This document shows positions 34,375 to 43,223 of a stretch of 64,000 nt of DNA, piece by piece. The translations under genes were made by a program, and so were the position numbers. This DNA comes from Halegenticoccus tardaugens (GTDB lineage: Archaea; Halobacteriota; Halobacteria; Halobacteriales; Haloferacaceae), in contig NZ_SDIC01000004.1 of assembly GCF_004116405.1 (NCBI RefSeq), forward strand, positions 1 through 64,000, in the 5' to 3' direction. Numbering within the stretch: position 1 is the stretch's first letter; every line of letters begins with the position of its first letter. A model generated the notes under the pieces. It was not told the origin of the DNA. It did no database searches and saw only the letters and a list, made by a program, of their open reading frames with translations.

Positions 34375-35357
34375 GTCGGCCCACCCCCGTCCGTCGTCCC
34401 CGGCCCCCACGCGACCCCGGACCGGTCGAGGTGGTGATCCTTCGGCAGGTCGGGGTCGCGGGACCGTTTCTCGCAGAAGCTCTCGTCGTTGCAGACGAAC
34501 CGCCGCTCGCCCGCGTCCGTCTCGATCTCGGTGAGGTACGTGTCCGCGCTCCCGCATTCGGCGCAGCCGTCCGCCGGGAACCGCTCGACCCGGAACGGCC
34601 TGTCCTCGAACGCGAGCGGTTCGACGGCCGTGTGCGGCGGAACCGCGTAGATTCGCGCCTCCCGCCCCGCGGCGAACAGGAACAGCGTGTCCGCGTCGTC
34701 GAGCTTCGGCACGTCCCACCGCGGCACGGGCGAGGGGTCCATCAGGTAGCGACCGTTCACCATCACGGGGTAGCGCGCCGCGATGTCGATCTCGCCCCAC
34801 TCGACGACGTTCTCGTACAGCGCGACCCACATCTTGCTGTAGTCGCCGTGGGCGTGCCGCCGCCGGTTGCGGTCGTCGCTGCCGTCGACCCGCCGGAGGG
34901 CGTCGGTGACGGGCACCTGCAGGACGAGCACCTGCTCGTCCGTCACGACCTCCTCGGGGATGCGGTGGCGGGTCTGGATCACCGTGGCCGCCGTCGTGTC
35001 GGTCGTCGTCTCGACCCTCGCCGTGGTCCGAGCCAGCCGGCGGATGTTCGCGGCGTTCACGCTCTCGTCGCTGCCCTGATCGATCACCTTGAAGACGTCG
35101 TCGGGGCCGAGAAGCGAGAGCGACGCCTGAATGCCGCCCGTCCCCCAGCCGCGCGCGAGCGGCATCTCGCGCGAGGCGAACGGCACCTGGTGGCCGGGGA
35201 TCGCGATCGCCTTGAGTATCGCGCGGCGAACCTCGCGCTTCGTGTGCTCGTCGAGGTACGCCTCGTTGTACCCGTCGAGCCCCTCGGATTCGAAGGCGGC
35301 GAGCGCGTCGTCGACCGACGCCGCGTCCAGCCGCCCGTCGGGGCCGACCTCAGTCAT
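34371..35357 (-). CDS. phnJ: C-P lyase radical SAM catalytic subunit PhnJ
   Basis: PhnJ cleaves the carbon-phosphorus bond of ribose-1-phosphonate 5-phosphate by radical SAM chemistry. In this 328-residue protein Cys265, Cys268, Cys289 and Cys295 (GCAECGS ... FVCNDESFCEKR) reproduce the spacing of the E. coli cluster and catalytic cysteines (241, 244, 266, 272) to within one residue. The GTGGIQASLSLLGPDDVFKV and DQGSDESVNA segments near residues 72-100 are also diagnostic. The C-terminal 30 residues are a short Gly-rich tail. It overlaps phnI by 8 nt and phnK by 4. Confidence 0.95.
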   Translation of the reverse strand: MTEVGPDGRLDAASVDDALAAFESEGLDGYNEAYLDEHTKREVRRAILKAIAIPGHQVPFASREMPLARGWGTGGIQASLSLLGPDDVFKVIDQGSDESVNAANIRRLARTTARVETTTDTTAATVIQTRHRIPEEVVTDEQVLVLQVPVTDALRRVDGSDDRNRRRHAHGDYSKMWVALYENVVEWGEIDIAARYPVMVNGRYLMDPSPVPRWDVPKLDDADTLFLFAAGREARIYAVPPHTAVEPLAFEDRPFRVERFPADGCAECGSADTYLTEIETDAGERRFVCNDESFCEKRSRDPDLPKDHHLDRSGVAWGPGTTDGGGPT

Positions 35358-36510
35358 CCGCGCTCGCCTCCGCCGGTGCGCCGCCGGCGTCCGCTCCCCG
35401 CTCCCGCTTTCGCTCCCTGATCGAGCGGATGCGGTCGAGGATGCTGCCGAAGGTCACGTAGTGGGGGAGCTTCAGGTGCTCGACGAAGCCGAACGAGTCG
35501 ACCCCGTCGATCACGTCGAGCACGAACTCGGCGTCCTCGGCGGGTTCGTCGCCGCCGAGCTGGATCGAGGCGTCGAGCATCGTCATCCCGATCGCCTTCC
35601 GCTCGTTGCGGCCGAAGACGAGCCCGTACCCGAAGGCGAACCGCGGCTCGTCGCGCGTCTCGTACGCCGGAACGACGCCCTCGCACTCCGTTACCTCGAC
35701 GCTCGCCACCTCGACCGGGTCGCCGGTGTACGGGTGCTCGATCCGGACCGGCAGCTCGCCGGTTCGGACCTCCGCGAGCGTCGGGTGCACCCGTCCGTAG
35801 CCCCGGAGCGCGCTGTAGCCGAGCGCCGTGACCGCGCCCGTCTCGCCCCGCGCGAGTTCCTGTAACACCGCGGACCGCGGGGCCGGAAAGAGCACCGGCT
35901 CCCGCGTCGAGTCGAAGGGCTCGGCGGCGCTCGCCCCGTCGTCCGCCGCGTTTCGTTCGCCGTCCGTCGCGTTCGACTCTCCGTCCGTCGCGTCCGGCCC
36001 TCCGATCAACCCCTCCTCGCGGAGGAGGTCCATCACGTTGCGGAGCGCCCGCGGCTCCTCCTCGTCGACGTCCCAGTCTGCGGTCGGGTCCACCGGCTCG
36101 TCGTCCTCGGCGAGGTCGAAGTCGAGCAGCCGCTGGGTGTAGTCCTTCGTCGCGCCGAGGATCTGTCCGCCGGGGACGTCCTTGAACGCGGGCGACACCC
36201 GCCGGGTGGCGAACATCTCGGCCGGTTCGACGGGGACCGCGCTCCCCCACCGCTCCAGCGTCGACCGGTACGCCCGCAGCAGGAACGTCGCCTCCGCGGC
36301 GTCGCCCTGCGCCTGCTTCACCGCGAGCGCGGCGAGCCGCGGGGCGAACAGGCCGGCCTCGCCCATCACCTGCGCGGTGAGCCGACCGAGCTGCCCGCCG
36401 ATCTGGTCGGGATCGACGTCGGCCGTCCCCGCTTCGATCCGGCGCTTTTCGAACAGTTCCTCGGCGCGTCGGATCACCTCCTCGCCGGCTTTGACCGCAA
36501 CGTAGCCCAT
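35350..36510 (-). CDS. phnI: C-P lyase subunit PhnI
   Basis: PhnI with PhnG, PhnH and PhnL attaches phosphonate to ribose from a purine nucleotide, displacing the base. The 386-residue protein begins GYVAVKAGEEVIRRAEELFE and contains LTAQVMGEAGLFAPRLAALAVKQAQGD near residue 50, FVEHLKLPHYVTFGS near residue 348 and GYGLVFGRNERKAIGM near residue 290, all PhnI-like. A halophile-specific acidic insert near residues 165-195 (DGESNATDGERNAADDG) arises from short imperfect DNA repeats around 35937-36000. It starts 1 nt after phnH ends. Confidence 0.94.
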   Translation of the reverse strand: MGYVAVKAGEEVIRRAEELFEKRRIEAGTADVDPDQIGGQLGRLTAQVMGEAGLFAPRLAALAVKQAQGDAAEATFLLRAYRSTLERWGSAVPVEPAEMFATRRVSPAFKDVPGGQILGATKDYTQRLLDFDLAEDDEPVDPTADWDVDEEEPRALRNVMDLLREEGLIGGPDATDGESNATDGERNAADDGASAAEPFDSTREPVLFPAPRSAVLQELARGETGAVTALGYSALRGYGRVHPTLAEVRTGELPVRIEHPYTGDPVEVASVEVTECEGVVPAYETRDEPRFAFGYGLVFGRNERKAIGMTMLDASIQLGGDEPAEDAEFVLDVIDGVDSFGFVEHLKLPHYVTFGSILDRIRSIRERKRERGADAGGAPAEASADD

Positions 36511-37116
36511 CTACGCCACCTCCAGCGAGACGGAGCGCGGCAGCGCCGCGACGCGATCGCCCGCGGCGAACACGACGTCGACCCCCCGCGGGTAGTCCGA
36601 CTGCGCGTCGGCGACGGCCCGGAGCTCCGCCCTCGGGAGCCCGCCGACGGCGAGCGTCCGTTCGTCGGGAACGCCCGGGCCGGTGACGGTCACCCGCGTC
36701 GAGTCGGCGGATCGGATGGGCGGGGCGTCGCGTGCGTCCCTGCCGCTTCCACGGTTTTCGTCATCAACGGTCCGCACCGCGTCGACGCGGTAAATCACGG
36801 TCGCGCCGACCGAGGGTTCCTTTCGGGTGCCGCGGTTCGCGTCGCGGACGCGGCCGTCGGTCGACTCGGGCGCGTGGACGACGCGCGCCGCCTCGAACGG
36901 CGCGTCCGCGAGGCGTCCCTCGCCGGCGAGCGCCTCGCGCACGTCGGCGTCGGGCGTAAAGCACGTCACCTCGTGGTCGACGAGCGTCGCCAGGACCGCC
37001 CGGTCGGCGGGCGCGACCGGCACCCGCCGAACCGTCCCCGGTCGACTCGTCGCGTCGACGAGCGCCCGGAACGTCTCGCGCGCGTCGCGGACGGGGTCCA
37101 TCCCGAGCGCTCTCAT
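36511..37116 (-). CDS. phnH: C-P lyase subunit PhnH
   Basis: The 201-residue protein starts MRALGMDPVRDARETFRALV followed by DATSRPGTVRRV, the standard PhnH N-terminus, and ends with the conserved YPRGVDVVFAAGDRVAALPRS. PhnH is the PLP-transferase-like but cofactor-free subunit of the PhnGHI core. An Arg/Asp-rich insert occupies residues ~115-140. The ATG at 37116 overlaps the phnG stop (ATGA); the frame upstream of that is read-through only. It is slightly longer than bacterial PhnH. Confidence 0.92.
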   Translation of the reverse strand: MRALGMDPVRDARETFRALVDATSRPGTVRRVPVAPADRAVLATLVDHEVTCFTPDADVREALAGEGRLADAPFEAARVVHAPESTDGRVRDANRGTRKEPSVGATVIYRVDAVRTVDDENRGSGRDARDAPPIRSADSTRVTVTGPGVPDERTLAVGGLPRAELRAVADAQSDYPRGVDVVFAAGDRVAALPRSVSLEVA

Positions 37117-37568
37117 CCGTCCTCCTCCATCGTCTCGAACTCGACGGTCGTAGCGCGGCTCTCGGCCCACCGCCGTCGGCGACGGCGCTCCCTGGCGGCG
37201 GCGGCGGCCCGGAGCTCCGCCGCGATCCGGTCGGTCAAGTCGTGACCGGCGGCGACGGCGGCGTCGACGATCGCGCCGGAGAGGGCCGCGCGCTCCTCCT
37301 TTCCGGGGATCATCGCGAAGCCCCTCGCGCCGTCGAGTTCGACCTCGGCGGCCGTGACCAGCACCTCGCCGAGGTTGAACGGCCGCTTCTCGACGGGCTC
37401 CGTCACCCGCTGCATCACGAGTTGCGCCGACGGCTCCCGGAGCACGCGGAGCTCGGGTCCGTCGGCGAGGACGGCGTCCGCGAGCTCGGCGAGCGTTTCC
37501 CCCTCGCAAGCGGCGATCAGTTCGAACCGATCCGACCGATCGCGCGCGCCGTGTGTTGCGGTTTGCAC
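37113..37568 (-). CDS. phnG: C-P lyase subunit PhnG, first gene of the operon
   Basis: The 151-residue protein has the PhnG pattern LRVLREPSAQLVMQRVTEPVEKRPFNLGEVLVTAAEVELDG around residues 41-80 and AMIPGKEERAALSGAIVDAAV near residue 85. It forms the core hexamer with PhnH, PhnI and PhnJ. I use the GTG at 37568 because a TATA-like CGCTTATC lies ~28 nt upstream (37593-37600), which fits a leaderless message. A basic stretch of Arg residues (RERRRRRRW) near residue 128 is unusual in an acidic proteome and could contact nucleotide or RNA. Confidence 0.9.
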   Translation of the reverse strand: MQTATHGARDRSDRFELIAACEGETLAELADAVLADGPELRVLREPSAQLVMQRVTEPVEKRPFNLGEVLVTAAEVELDGARGFAMIPGKEERAALSGAIVDAAVAAGHDLTDRIAAELRAAAAARERRRRRRWAESRATTVEFETMEEDG

Positions 37569-37590
37569 GGCCGCACCGTCGGGAAACGGG

Positions 37591-37611
37591 GAGATAAGCG
37601 CTGTCTGGGTA
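37591..37611 (-). promoter_or_regulatory. phnG promoter: TACCCAGACA element followed by TATA-like box
   Basis: On the - strand, TACCCAGACA (37611-37602) is followed directly by GCGCTTATCTC (37601-37591), a TATA-like box ~28 nt from the phnG start. The same 10-mer is placed identically before the phnD box. Confidence 0.65.
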
Positions 37612-37792
37612 CTCTCCAGCCCTGCGCGCGACGGCGGGGCGGATCACCTCTTGGACGAGTCGCCTCCGGCCCACTCCGGACTCCCCCGACCGGACCGTGA
37701 CTGACCCGGTCCGAAATCGACGCGTCCGGACGGAACCGGTCGAACGACTCGAACGGAGGTCTCCGCAGGGTGGTGCGCGTCCGCCCGTAGTC

Positions 37793-37812
37793 TACCCAGA
37801 CAAGGGTTAATC
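37793..37812 (+). promoter_or_regulatory. phnD promoter: TACCCAGACA element followed by TATA-like box
   Basis: TACCCAGACA (37793-37802) precedes AGGGTTAATC (37803-37812), which lies ~30 nt from the phnD ATG. This is a second copy of the element in the phnG promoter and sits where it would overlap TFB/BRE contacts. Confidence 0.65.
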
Positions 37813-37837
37813 GGGGTTCCTCCCTGGCGGCACCTGT

Positions 37838-38884
37838 ATGTCTCACCCCACAGAGGCCATCTCGACCACCGACGGACCGACGACGGGAACCGACGCCGAC
37901 CGCAGCTCCGCCGGCGATGCGACACGTATCGGCCGCCGGCGGTACCTCGTCGGCGCGGGCGCGGCGGCGGTCGCGACGCTTTCGGGCTGCACCGAGTCGC
38001 TCGGGATGACCGGCGGTGGCGGCGAGACCGTCACGGTCCTCCTCACCCCGGACAACCCCTCGGAGGTACAGAAGGACTACGAGCCGATGATGAACTACCT
38101 GAACGAGGAGGTCGACGGCGCGGAGTTCGAAGCCCGCGTCCCGACCGACTACTCGGCCATCCTCCCGGCGCTGAAGAGCGAGAAGGCCGAGATCGGGATG
38201 GACGACATCACGATGATCTCCGCGCCGGAGGAACTCGACGTCCTCGGGACGACCGTCGCCGGCGGGACGGCGTTTTACTTCTCGATGATGCTCACCCGGG
38301 ACGACACCGGCGTCGAGGAGCCGGCCGACATGGAGGGAAAGACGATGGCGTTCGCCGACCCGCTGTCGACCAGCGGCTCGCTCTACGCCGTGTACGAACT
38401 CAAGCGGGCTGGCCTCGACATCGGCGAAGCGCCGGGAAGCGACGAGGGCGCCGACTTCGACGGGAACTGGTCGGACCACCAGAACGCCGTCGAACAGGTG
38501 CTGAACGAGGAGGCCGACGCGTGTTGCACCTGGGGCGGCAACGGGATGCGTTTCGTCCCCGAGGACCAGCTGACGGACGAGGTGAAGGAGAAGTCCGCGT
38601 TCGTCGACGAGGCCGGTTCGGAGGACGAACAGCTCACCGTCGTCACGTTCTCCGAACCGATCCCCAACCAACCGGTGTACGCGCGCGCGAGCTGGGACTC
38701 GCCGATCAAAGACGAGATGCGAGACCGCCTGCTCGCGCTCGAATCGGGCGACCTGGACGAGTACACGCCGGACGACTACGACGGCGAGATCCCGTTCGAA
38801 CGCCTGAAGGACACCACCGAGGAGGACTACCAGCCGGTGATCGACGTCGTCGACGAACTCGGGATCGACCTCACCCAGGAGTAG
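37838..38884 (+). CDS. phnD: Phosphonate-binding lipoprotein PhnD
   Basis: The 348-residue protein is the substrate-binding part of a phosphonate ABC importer. It has a Tat signal (GRRRYLVGAGAAAVATL) ending in the lipobox SGC near residue 51, so it is folded before export and anchored outside. The mature part begins VTVLLTPDNPSEVQKDYEPM and has PhnD features: GMDDITMISAPEE, FADPLSTSGSLYAVYEL and ACCTWGGNGM (a variant of the usual DVG/AVxW region). The first ~30 residues are acidic and precede the RR motif. It is the first gene of phnDCE, driven by the promoter at 37793-37812. Confidence 0.93.
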   Translation: MSHPTEAISTTDGPTTGTDADRSSAGDATRIGRRRYLVGAGAAAVATLSGCTESLGMTGGGGETVTVLLTPDNPSEVQKDYEPMMNYLNEEVDGAEFEARVPTDYSAILPALKSEKAEIGMDDITMISAPEELDVLGTTVAGGTAFYFSMMLTRDDTGVEEPADMEGKTMAFADPLSTSGSLYAVYELKRAGLDIGEAPGSDEGADFDGNWSDHQNAVEQVLNEEADACCTWGGNGMRFVPEDQLTDEVKEKSAFVDEAGSEDEQLTVVTFSEPIPNQPVYARASWDSPIKDEMRDRLLALESGDLDEYTPDDYDGEIPFERLKDTTEEDYQPVIDVVDELGIDLTQE

Positions 38885-38892
38885 CTCTCCCC

Positions 38893-39720
38893 ATGAGCAC
38901 GCTGACCGTGAGGAACCTGACGAAGCGCTACGGCGACGTCACGGCGCTGCGGGACGTCTCGTTCGAGATCGACGACGACGAGTTCGCGGTGCTCCTCGGC
39001 GAGTCGGGGGCGGGGAAGTCGACGCTGCTGCGCTGCGTGAACGGCCTCACGGAGCCGACGGAGGGGGAAATCCGCCTCGACGGGGAGCCGCTCTCGAAGT
39101 CCCGCTCGGACGTGGCGATGATCTTCCAGCGGCACAACCTCATCGAGCCGATGACCGCCTACTCGAACGCGCTCACCGGCGCGCTCCACCGGACGTCGCT
39201 GGCCGAGAGCGTCCTGCAGCGGCACGACGAGGCCGACGAACTCGCGGCGCTCTCGGCGCTCGACACCGTCGGCCTCCTCGCCGCGGCGCACCAGCCCGTC
39301 GCGAACATGAGCGGCGGCCAGCGGCAACGCGTCGGCATCGCCCGGGCGCTCGTCCAGGATCCCGGCCTGCTCCTCGCGGACGAGCCCGTCGCCAGCCTCG
39401 ACCCGTCGAGCGCCGAAACCGTGATGACGTACCTGAAGCGGGCCTCGCGCGAGCACGGCATCGCGACGCTCGCGAGCCTCCACCAGGTGAACATCGCCCG
39501 CTACTTCGGCGATCGCTTCCTCGGACTGCGGGACGGGCGGCTGGTCTTCGACGGGCGGTGCGACGAGCTGACGTACGACGTGATCGACGAGCTGTACGGC
39601 GAGGTAGAGACGGTCGGCCTCGGCGTCCCCGGCAGCGAAACCCGGGTTCGGATCGACGGCGATCCAGTCCTCGAAGCCGACGGGAGCGTCGGAACGGCGT
39701 CCGGTCGGGGTGGGCTATGA
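38893..39720 (+). CDS. phnC: Phosphonate ABC transporter ATPase PhnC
   Basis: The 275-residue ATPase has Walker A LLGESGAGKSTLLRCVNGL, the Q-loop FQRHNLIEPMTAYSNALTGAL that is typical of PhnC, signature MSGGQRQRVGIARAL and Walker B LLLADEPVASLDP. It powers uptake through PhnE. The ATG at 38893 follows phnD by 8 nt, and the stop overlaps phnE (ATGA). The last ~35 residues are an extra hydrophilic tail. Confidence 0.94.
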   Translation: MSTLTVRNLTKRYGDVTALRDVSFEIDDDEFAVLLGESGAGKSTLLRCVNGLTEPTEGEIRLDGEPLSKSRSDVAMIFQRHNLIEPMTAYSNALTGALHRTSLAESVLQRHDEADELAALSALDTVGLLAAAHQPVANMSGGQRQRVGIARALVQDPGLLLADEPVASLDPSSAETVMTYLKRASREHGIATLASLHQVNIARYFGDRFLGLRDGRLVFDGRCDELTYDVIDELYGEVETVGLGVPGSETRVRIDGDPVLEADGSVGTASGRGGL

Positions 39721-40724
39721 GCCCCGACGGTGTTGCTGACGAGCGAAGCGAGTCGTCGGCTCGTCGGAAAGCGGAACGGACCGACGGCGGTTCGACCGGC
39801 GTCGGCGCGCCGATCGAACGCAAGCGAGCCGATCTGCGACGCCGACGGCGGAAGCGACGGATCAGGGGAGGCGTCGTCGCCCTGGTCCTGCTCGCGCTCT
39901 TTTCGATCTCGTACGTCGCCGTCGGCTTCTCCGTCGTCGAACTCGTCCTCTCGTGGCCGGAGTTCCGCGAGGCGCTCCGCGAGTACTTCCCGCCGGGGAC
40001 CCTGTTCGGCGTCGTGCCGTTCGTCGACCTCGGGCGGTACTGGGAGTTCATCGTCGAGGAGGAACTGCTGCGGCTCTCCATCGTGACCGTCTCGATGGGA
40101 CTCCTCGGGACGATGCTCGGCGCGCCCGGGGCGCTGCTCCTCGGCGTCCTCGGGAGCGAGCGCGTCACGCCGTTCCCGTTCAACTTCGTCTTCCGGTCGG
40201 TCATGAGCGTCATCCGCGCCATCCCGGCGCTGGTCTGGGCGCTCATCTTCATCCCGCTCGGTGGCGTCACGCCGTTCACCGGAACGCTCGCCATCGCCGT
40301 CGACACGATGGGCTACCTCGGCCGGCTGTTCACGGACGAGCTGGAGGAGATCGAGACGGGCCCGATCGAGGGGATCCAGAGTACGGGTGCGAGCGGCGAG
40401 CAGACGGTCGTCTTCGGGATGTTGAGCCAGGTCGTCAGACAGTACATCGCGTGGACGATGTACGTCTTCGAGATCAACGTCCGCATCGCCATCTCGCTCG
40501 GGATCATCGGCGCGGGCGGACTCGGGCTCGTCCTCGACATTCAGCGACGGACGTTCCAGTACACGAATATGATGGCCGCGATCCTCGTCTCGGTCGTGCT
40601 CATCCTGCTCATCGAGTTCGTGAGTCAGCGAATCAGGGCGTCTCTGCGTGGCGAAGAGTCGCAGGGGTTCGTCGACCACCTCCGCGGCTTCCCCGACCGG
40701 ATGACCGAGGCGATGGGTCGCTGA
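39717..40724 (+). CDS. phnE: Phosphonate ABC transporter permease PhnE
   Basis: The 335-residue permease has about six membrane helices and the permease EAA-type loop (GIQSTGASGEQTVVFGMLSQV near residue 220). The segment SVIRAIPALVWALIFIPLGG near residue 160 and ISLGIIGAGGLGLVLD near 258 are typical of PhnE. A ~50-residue charged cytoplasmic N-terminus precedes the first helix. It ends the phnDCE transport operon, with a T5 tract shortly after the stop. Confidence 0.93.
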   Translation: MSPDGVADERSESSARRKAERTDGGSTGVGAPIERKRADLRRRRRKRRIRGGVVALVLLALFSISYVAVGFSVVELVLSWPEFREALREYFPPGTLFGVVPFVDLGRYWEFIVEEELLRLSIVTVSMGLLGTMLGAPGALLLGVLGSERVTPFPFNFVFRSVMSVIRAIPALVWALIFIPLGGVTPFTGTLAIAVDTMGYLGRLFTDELEEIETGPIEGIQSTGASGEQTVVFGMLSQVVRQYIAWTMYVFEINVRIAISLGIIGAGGLGLVLDIQRRTFQYTNMMAAILVSVVLILLIEFVSQRIRASLRGEESQGFVDHLRGFPDRMTEAMGR

Positions 40725-40734
40725 CGGCGGTTGG

Positions 40735-40745
40735 CGCTTTTTGTC
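40735..40745 (+). terminator. Oligo-U tract after phnE
   Basis: GGCGCTTTTTGTC lies 10 bp past the phnE stop, in the 57-bp gap before the converging PhoU-type gene. No strong stem is seen. Confidence 0.4.
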
Positions 40746-40781
40746 GGCCGATCTCTCATCGTGTCCGTGCCGGACGACCCG

Positions 40782-41660
40782 TCAGATCTCGACGTGACCC
40801 GGGTCCACGCCCGCGTGGATCCGAACGGCGAGTTCGGCCGCGTTCGCCCAGTAGTGGATCACGCGTTCGAGCGCGCGGGTCACGGTCACGAGGTAGCCGT
40901 AGGTGTCGGGATCGTACGCCGTCGCGAGCTCGAACAGCTCCGAGAGGTCGCGGTGGACGCGCTTTTCCTCCGCGTGCAGCTCCTCGATGCGCGCGAGGTC
41001 GCACTCGAAGAGCACGGCGCAGAAGTGTCGGTGGATTCGCTCGCCGGCTTCGAAGACGTCGCGGACGCGGTCGTGGACCGTCCCGGTCGGCGTCTCCTCC
41101 GTCACCTCGATCGCGTCCGACACGAAGCAGGCCCTGTCGCCGACGATCTCGAGGTTTTTGGCGATCGAGGCCAGGTCCGCCGCGACGCGGTTGCCCGGCC
41201 AGTCGACCGTCATCGTGAGCGACTTGAGTTCGCCGAGCACCGTCGAGTACCGCTCGTTCGACAGCGGTTCGAGCGCGTCCGCGGTCCCCTCCGGTGGGTC
41301 GCCCTCGAAGGTCGCGAGCGCCGCCCGGTACTGCTCGAACGTCACCTCGTCCAGCCGACGCAGCAGCGCCAACAGCTCGCTTCGGCCCGGCGCGCCGGCG
41401 CGCTCGGCGCGTCGCCACAGCTCAGACACCGACCGGGCGCGGTCGTACACCCGCTCGTCGTCGACGACGTACGCCTTCGTAACGATCCCCTCCGACTTCA
41501 GCTCCTGAAGCAGTTCGGAGAGGTAGTGTTGTGAGATACCGAGCCGATCCGCGGCCTCGGCTTTCGTCTCCGGGGCCGACCGGTCGATCGTCTCGATGAC
41601 GCGCGCGAGGGTGATCGTCCGCCCGTCCGGGTGGGCGTCCGTCGGTGCGTGCCAGATCAT
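40782..41660 (-). CDS. Regulator with N-terminal winged helix and C-terminal PhoU-like domain
   Basis: The 292-residue protein has a helix-turn-helix near residues 17-65 (KAEAADRLGISQHYLSELLQELKSEGIV) and, from residue ~120, two three-helix PhoU-like repeats (LASIAKNLEIVGDRACFVSDAIE; VTRALERVIHYWANAAELAVRI). PhoU proteins sense phosphate transport status; the HTH suggests direct transcription control. It faces phnE and diverges from a second PhoU-type gene, so it may regulate the phn genes. I chose ATG 41660; the frame extends to 41720 without better support. Confidence 0.83.
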   Translation of the reverse strand: MIWHAPTDAHPDGRTITLARVIETIDRSAPETKAEAADRLGISQHYLSELLQELKSEGIVTKAYVVDDERVYDRARSVSELWRRAERAGAPGRSELLALLRRLDEVTFEQYRAALATFEGDPPEGTADALEPLSNERYSTVLGELKSLTMTVDWPGNRVAADLASIAKNLEIVGDRACFVSDAIEVTEETPTGTVHDRVRDVFEAGERIHRHFCAVLFECDLARIEELHAEEKRVHRDLSELFELATAYDPDTYGYLVTVTRALERVIHYWANAAELAVRIHAGVDPGHVEI

Positions 41661-41833
41661 GCCCCGCCCTGCGCGCTCGGTCGGGATATGGCTACTCCAC
41701 GGACAGTCCGTACCGGTCAATAGTTTCGGCGTTCGGTCGGGCGCGCTCGATTCTGCCGGATCGATCGCCTCGGCGGCGAGCGGTCGGGTCGCCTCCGATC
41801 CCGTATATAGGAGTACGGTCGGCTCATATCAAC

Positions 41834-41841
41834 GGTTAAGC
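41834..41841 (+). promoter_or_regulatory. TATA-like box of the phoU gene
   Basis: GGTTAAGC is centred ~31 nt before the ATG at 41869. A second AT-rich string, CCGTATATAGGAG (41803-41815), lies further upstream and may serve the divergent regulator or an alternative start. Confidence 0.45.
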
Positions 41842-41868
41842 TCCGACCCCGACCTGCGTGTGACAACT

Positions 41869-42897
41869 ATGGAGACGCGCAAGGTGCAGCTGTCGGGGGG
41901 CACTACGTACACCGTCTCGCTCCCGAAACACTGGGCGCAGGAGCAGGGCATCGAGTCCGGGTCCCTGCTGTACCTCCACCCAGAGGGCGACGGCTCGCTT
42001 CTCATCGAATCCGACGACCGGCGGGACGCGGAGCGCCGTACCGTCCGGCTCGACGTTCGAGACCACGACGTCGACGCGCTCTGCGAGACGGTCGTCGCGA
42101 TGTACGTGGTCGGCTACGATCGCATCACGCTGGTCGACGCGACGGGGCACTCTCCGGAGCGCCGACGGACGGTTCGAGAACTCACCGCCCGGTTCAGCGG
42201 CTTCGAGGTGCTCGAAGCCACGGAGACGAAGCTCGTCCTGGAGAACCTCATCACCGCCGACAACGTCTCCATCCGAAAGAGCGCACTCAGACTCCGACTC
42301 ATCATGCTCGCGATGCACCGTGACGCCGTCCGCGCGGTCGTCGACGACGACCCCGCGCTCGCTCGGCAGGTCGCCCAACGCGACGAGGAGGCCGACAAAC
42401 TCTTCGCGATGATCACCCGTCACTACCGGCGCGCGCTCGTCGACCTCCGGGAGGTCGACCGTCTCGGCGACGACCGCGCCGAACTGTTCGAGTACTACGC
42501 CGTCGCCCGGCAGTTCGAACGCATCGCGGACCACGCGGAGAAGATCGCCACCCTCGCACGGGAACGCTCCGAGGCCCCTTCGGACGACCTCGCCGGGACG
42601 TTCTCGGCGACGGCCGACCGCGCGCGGCGGATCGTCGAGTCCGCGGCCGACGTCGTCCTCTCCGGCGCGAACATCTCGCACGCCTACGACGCGCTCACCG
42701 AGGTCGACGCGCTGGTCGACGATCTCGACGCCCACCACCGCGACCTCTACGACCACGAGTCCGCCCCGCGGGCGCACTTCTTCGGGCTGCTGCTCGACAG
42801 CGTCCAGCGGACGGCGGAGTACGGCGGCAACATCGCCGAACTCGCGATCCAGCGGTCGGTTCGGCGCGACGGCGACCTCGACGCGAACCGACCGTAG
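41869..42897 (+). CDS. phoU: Phosphate regulator with AbrB/SpoVT and PhoU domains
   Basis: The 342-residue protein starts METRKVQLSGGTTYTVSLPKHWA, a swapped-hairpin AbrB/SpoVT DNA-binding domain, followed from residue ~125 by PhoU helices (LRLIMLAMHRDAVRAVVDDD; YYAVARQFERIADHAEKIATLA; LLLDSVQRTAEYGGNIAELA). This layout is common in haloarchaea for control of phosphate uptake. The ATG at 41869 starts the AbrB domain directly; the longer frame is discarded. It lies beside the C-P lyase and phosphonate transporter genes, which fits phosphate-starvation control. Confidence 0.88.
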   Translation: METRKVQLSGGTTYTVSLPKHWAQEQGIESGSLLYLHPEGDGSLLIESDDRRDAERRTVRLDVRDHDVDALCETVVAMYVVGYDRITLVDATGHSPERRRTVRELTARFSGFEVLEATETKLVLENLITADNVSIRKSALRLRLIMLAMHRDAVRAVVDDDPALARQVAQRDEEADKLFAMITRHYRRALVDLREVDRLGDDRAELFEYYAVARQFERIADHAEKIATLARERSEAPSDDLAGTFSATADRARRIVESAADVVLSGANISHAYDALTEVDALVDDLDAHHRDLYDHESAPRAHFFGLLLDSVQRTAEYGGNIAELAIQRSVRRDGDLDANRP

Positions 42898-42974
42898 CCC
42901 GCCTCGTCCACGTCGGTGCCGACGACGGTGGGGCGTCTGCTCGACCGCCCGCCGCCGCCGAGGGGGTCGTCCGC

Positions 42975-43223
42975 TCAGCCGCCCCCGCGCGAGAGCTCGG
43001 TCCCGTCGCGGGGGCAGTGGGTGAACTCCGGGTTCGACGTGCTGTACCCGCAGGCGGGGCACCGCTTGACCGGCCGCGGCGACGCCCGCGACCGGAACAG
43101 AAAGGGGACGAACGGGACGAAGAGAAACAGCGCCAGCGTGTCGAAGTACGCCCACGCGAGGTAGCTGACGAGCAGGCTCAGCGCGACCCCGACGAGCGCC
43201 GTGGCGAGCCTCGATCCGACCAT
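42975..43223 (-). CDS. Small membrane protein with C-terminal zinc ribbon
   Basis: The 82-residue protein has two hydrophobic helices (residues ~4-22 and ~25-42) and a cytoplasmic C-terminal zinc ribbon CPACGYSTSNPEFTHCPRDGTEL with CxxC ... CxxD/G spacing. The ATG at 43223 places the first helix at the N-terminus; the frame extends further but is Arg/Gly-rich. The function is unknown; such proteins are common in haloarchaea and may modulate a membrane complex. It converges with the phoU gene, 77 bp apart. Confidence 0.72.
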   Translation of the reverse strand: MVGSRLATALVGVALSLLVSYLAWAYFDTLALFLFVPFVPFLFRSRASPRPVKRCPACGYSTSNPEFTHCPRDGTELSRGGG

